Shown here piece after piece: positions 5,791 through 7,803 of a stretch of 7,803 bases of DNA. The notes beneath the pieces were generated by a model, which saw only the letters and a program-made list of their open reading frames with translations, did no database searches and had not been told where the DNA came from. How positions within the stretch are numbered: position 1 is the first letter of the stretch; each line of letters opens with the position of its first letter. A program made the translations under genes and the position numbers. Source of the DNA: Anaerolineales bacterium (GTDB lineage Bacteria; Chloroflexota; Anaerolineae; Promineifilales; Promineifilaceae). The DNA lies in NCBI GenBank assembly GCA_020432595.1, contig JAGQGA010000241.1, forward strand, positions 1-7,803. The letters are read 5' to 3'.

Positions 5791-5852
5791 GCGGGGGAGC
5801 AGGGGAGCAAGGGTGCAGGGGAGAAATCCCCTCTGCTCCTCTGCTCCCCTGC
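5791..5852. repeat. Stop-proximal hairpin D, GGAGCAGGGGAG repeat family
   Basis: The outer stem pairs 5799-5809 with 5842-5852 perfectly (11 bp). An inner stem pairs GGGGA (5818-5822) with TCCCC (5827-5831) across a GAAA tetraloop, with bulges between. It starts 3 nt after the stop codon of the minus-strand membrane protein gene. It shares 19 identical nt with hairpin A (411-429) and the same unit structure. Confidence 0.85.
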
Positions 5853-5855
5853 ATC

Positions 5856-7803
5856 TTAAGGGAGGGGAACGACTACAAAATCTCCGCCGCTCGGCGTAGC
5901 GAGGCGTTGGCCGGTGGCGGGGTTGTAGAGGCCAATGCGGAGGGTGAGGTTGGGGGGAAGGTCGGTGGGAAGGGGGAGGGTGTGGCTGTCGCTGATGTAT
6001 TCACCGGGTGCCCAACCGCTGGTGGGGCGGCTCCAGTTGGCGGGTTCGCCGTCAGCCTGGGCGATGATTTGGCCGTCTTGATCTACTAAATGGATAAAGA
6101 CGCGGTAACTGGTGGGGGTTTCGGCGTTGGCTCGCCAGAGGAGGGAGATTAGGAGATTGGGAGATTGGAGATTGGAGACTGTGAGGCCGATGAGGGTGGC
6201 GAGGGGCTGATTGGTGTCAGGGTTGAGAAAGGGGGTGTTAAGCGATGTTTCCACTGCTGGCTGCACAAAAACCCGTTCTGGTGCTTCGATGGCTAACTCA
6301 CCTAGGGGTATGTCGGCGACAAAAAATTGATAAGAGCCGCTGCCGAGGCTGGCGGGCAGACGCAGGCTTTGCTGGGCGCGGAGGAAATAGCCACGCGGCC
6401 AAAGGTCATCGCTGGCTGGTGGGGAAAGCGGCCAATCGGTGACTGCGTTCCCCGCCGCATCACGCAATTCTAGCGGGAAGGTGGCGCGAAGGTCGCCCGT
6501 GCGTTCCCAAAACAGCGTCAGTAGCAGCGGGTCGCCGGGAGCCGCTTGCTCACGATCCTGGCTGTAGCCATGAAGTATAAGGCCAAATTCGGCCAGGTCG
6601 CCAGATTGAGCAACTTGTGGGGTGAGGGGTGTGGGGCGGTTGGGGAGGGTGACGGTGATTTGGCCGAGAACGGCCGTTGGTCCCACCACTGCCCCCGTCT
6701 GGCTGTCGGTCAGCGTCAGCGGTTGCAGGGTGTTGCGGTCAAACTGGGTGACGACGATGTTGTAGACACCGGGGGGCGTGCCAGGCAGCACCGCCACTTC
6801 GCGGCTGTCCCAGCCCCATTCGCCGGGCTGCCACTGGACGGTGGGGGGCAGGTCTTCATAGAGGCGGGGGCGATGGGTTTCTTTGTCGCTCCACAAAAGG
6901 CCGTTGGCATCGGCCAGCCAAACGTTGGATTGGTATTGGGTGGCGGGGGCAGAAACGGCCGTCCACGCCAAGTCAATGTCAAAAGTGCTTCCGCTGGCGA
7001 CGCTGTTTTGGCTGAGGTTGTAGCCATCGAGCCGCAGTTCGGCGGCCTGTAGGCCGGCCGTATGGGTCACGTTTGGCCGGCTGGGCTGGTTGAGGGGGGT
7101 GGGGAGGTGGTCGAAAACGGCCGTTTTTAACAACAACAGTACGAACCCAGTAATCAGTAAACGGTAATCAGTAATCAGTGGTCGCTTTTGCGGTTTAGCT
7201 TGCGTGTGAAAACCAGCAGACTGATGACTAACAACCGACAACTGATAACCAAGAATAACCGTAATTGCTAATGCCAACAGACTTAACGCGACCAAAGCCG
7301 AGCGCACGGGGGTTGAACCCCAACGAACCACTAATTCATGCTCCCCAGCGGGGACGGGGAAGGTGATGAGACCTTCGGGTGCGCTGGGGGTGATGGGGAC
7401 GGGCTGGCCGTCTATGGTGGCGACCCAGCCGGGGAAGGCGAAGCTGAGGAAGCGAGCGGTGAACGGTTCGGGGTTGCTGAGGCTGGTTTGGCCGCTGCGG
7501 GGCTGGTTGCTTTGGCTGTAGATGGTGACGCTGGCGGGCAGGTCAAACCGCTGCGGTGGCTGTCCGGCTTGGTAGTTGGCTTCGAGGGGGGAGGATAACG
7601 GCCGTTTTTGCACCGTGCGCGGAAAATAACTCCCCTCAGGGTCAACTCCTACCAGCCCCGTTTCCCGTTCATAGGCATGGACATCGTTAATGGTGGGAAA
7701 GCCTGCTTCTTGGCAGAGGCGAGGGTAGAGGTTGGGAACCGCTTCGAGGAAGAGGAGGAGGAGGGCGAGGGGGAGGAGGTAGCGTAGGGTGTGGGGTGTG
7801 GGG
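5856..7803 (-). CDS. Large membrane protein with YfhO-like segment and beta-sandwich repeats, N-terminus cut by the window edge
   Basis: The minus-strand frame is open from the window end (7803) to the TAA at 5856-5858, about 648 residues. The GTG at 7613 is an internal codon, because sensible protein continues upstream: a membrane helix (LRYLLPLALLLLFLEAV, about 7737-7787) and then a segment with YERETGLVGVDPEGSYFP. Next comes FPGWVATIDGQPVPI with VPAGEHELVVRW (about 7330-7440), as in the C-terminal outer domain of YfhO/PTPS-related or family 39-like membrane glycosyltransferases. Two more helices follow (about 7245-7301 and 7119-7160). The remaining 420 residues are three beta-rich modules, the last with FIHLVDQDGQIIAQADG, WAPGEYISDSH and RIGLYNPATGQRL. 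The likely role is cell-envelope glycan or lipid-sugar work, with the modules outside the cell; no catalytic residues are in view. Short tandem repeats are embedded in frame at 6144-6180 and 7149-7250. Confidence 0.8.
   Translation of the reverse strand, partial: PTPHTLRYLLPLALLLLFLEAVPNLYPRLCQEAGFPTINDVHAYERETGLVGVDPEGSYFPRTVQKRPLSSPLEANYQAGQPPQRFDLPASVTIYSQSNQPRSGQTSLSNPEPFTARFLSFAFPGWVATIDGQPVPITPSAPEGLITFPVPAGEHELVVRWGSTPVRSALVALSLLALAITVILGYQLSVVSHQSAGFHTQAKPQKRPLITDYRLLITGFVLLLLKTAVFDHLPTPLNQPSRPNVTHTAGLQAAELRLDGYNLSQNSVASGSTFDIDLAWTAVSAPATQYQSNVWLADANGLLWSDKETHRPRLYEDLPPTVQWQPGEWGWDSREVAVLPGTPPGVYNIVVTQFDRNTLQPLTLTDSQTGAVVGPTAVLGQITVTLPNRPTPLTPQVAQSGDLAEFGLILHGYSQDREQAAPGDPLLLTLFWERTGDLRATFPLELRDAAGNAVTDWPLSPPASDDLWPRGYFLRAQQSLRLPASLGSGSYQFFVADIPLGELAIEAPERVFVQPAVETSLNTPFLNPDTNQPLATLIGLTVSNLQSPNLLISLLWRANAETPTSYRVFIHLVDQDGQIIAQADGEPANWSRPTSGWAPGEYISDSHTLPLPTDLPPNLTLRIGLYNPATGQRLATPSGGDFVVVPLP
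6144..6180. repeat. Heptamer tandem repeat GGAGATT inside the membrane protein gene
   Basis: Four copies of GGAGATT start at 6144, 6152, 6160 and 6167, and a fifth copy GGAGACT starts at 6174, with one-base spacers between the first three. On the coding strand it gives SNLQSPNLLIS, at the start of the third beta module. It resembles the heptameric STRR sequences of cyanobacteria. Confidence 0.85.
7149..7250. repeat. Repeat-armed imperfect inverted repeat inside the membrane protein gene
   Basis: The left arm (7149-7181) contains GTAATCAGT-type units (7150-7158, 7164-7172 and 7171-7179). The right arm (7217-7250) holds inverted relatives such as ACTGATGACT and ACTGATAACC. On the coding strand the arms translate to YQLSVVSHQS and LITDYRLLITG, flanking the loop between two membrane helices. 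The architecture matches the intergenic hairpins A-D, but the unit is different. Confidence 0.7.

Larger units (their letters stand above)
555..7606. repeat. Iterated palindrome AACGGCCGTT, 14 perfect copies
   Basis: Perfect copies start at 555, 603, 627, 1219, 1630, 2440, 4065, 4198, 4438, 4478, 5009, 6669, 7116 and 7597. Single-mismatch copies start at 2136, 2291 and 6954. All perfect copies are inside coding sequence: six in the solute-binding protein gene, four in GNAT-JAMM, one in cupredoxin and three in the membrane protein gene. They are read as Thr-Ala-Val (8), Asn-Gly-Arg (4) or Arg-Pro (2), so no single peptide motif explains them. The cyclodeaminase fragment, plsY and hsp20 have none. 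Confidence 0.95.

Noticed and set aside
6546..7052. A 168-codon plus-strand open frame opposite the membrane protein gene
   Set aside because: It is a Gly/Val-rich shadow of the real minus-strand coding frame, with no recognisable motif or ribosome binding site.
7611..7613. GTG as the start codon of the large membrane protein gene
   Set aside because: The frame stays open to the window end and encodes a membrane helix and a YfhO-like segment upstream, so the gene is simply cut by the window edge.
7743..7803. GGAGGAGGAGG-rich stretch at the window end as another repeat element
   Set aside because: On the coding strand it is a run of leucine codons in a membrane helix, which is enough to explain the composition, although its last 20 bases do resemble the arms of hairpin B.

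Overview
The window looks like chromosomal DNA from a moderately GC-rich bacterium, most likely a non-photosynthetic member of the Chloroflexota (Anaerolineae or Caldilineae type). This is inferred from the protein styles: an auracyanin-like blue-copper lipoprotein, a PlsY with a divergent motif, a large membrane protein with C-terminal beta-sandwich repeats, and lipoprotein solute-binding proteins. No 16S or other decisive marker is present.

Layout. Positions 2-376 (+) hold the C-terminal end of an ornithine cyclodeaminase/mu-crystallin family protein, interrupted by a run of 15 T. Positions 514-2919 (+) encode a lipoprotein that appears to join two different ABC solute-binding folds (family 3, then family 5). 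Three minus-strand genes follow, reading leftwards: a cupredoxin lipoprotein (5053-4661), a GNAT acetyltransferase fused to a JAMM/MPN+ metallopeptidase (4605-3763), and the acyltransferase PlsY (3702-3037). They are spaced 55-60 bp apart and may be co-transcribed. Upstream of them is a monocistronic-looking Hsp20 gene (5632-5204, minus) with a good ribosome binding site and a strong intrinsic terminator. Positions 5856-7803 (minus) hold the C-terminal part of a large membrane protein whose N-terminus lies beyond the window edge.

No classical defence system, CRISPR array, transposase, tRNA or rRNA is visible. The genes are mostly housekeeping or accessory and show no single shared pathway. 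The unusual content lies in two layers of sequence structure laid over them. First, the palindrome AACGGCCGTT occurs 14 times perfectly, always inside coding sequence, in all three reading frames and in genes on both strands, much like the HIP1 palindrome of cyanobacteria. Second, hairpins built from short, low-complexity repeat units sit directly after (or overlap) the stop codons of four genes. Related short tandem repeats also appear in frame inside the large membrane-protein gene. The GNAT-JAMM fusion and the tandem solute-binding protein are the most interesting genes.
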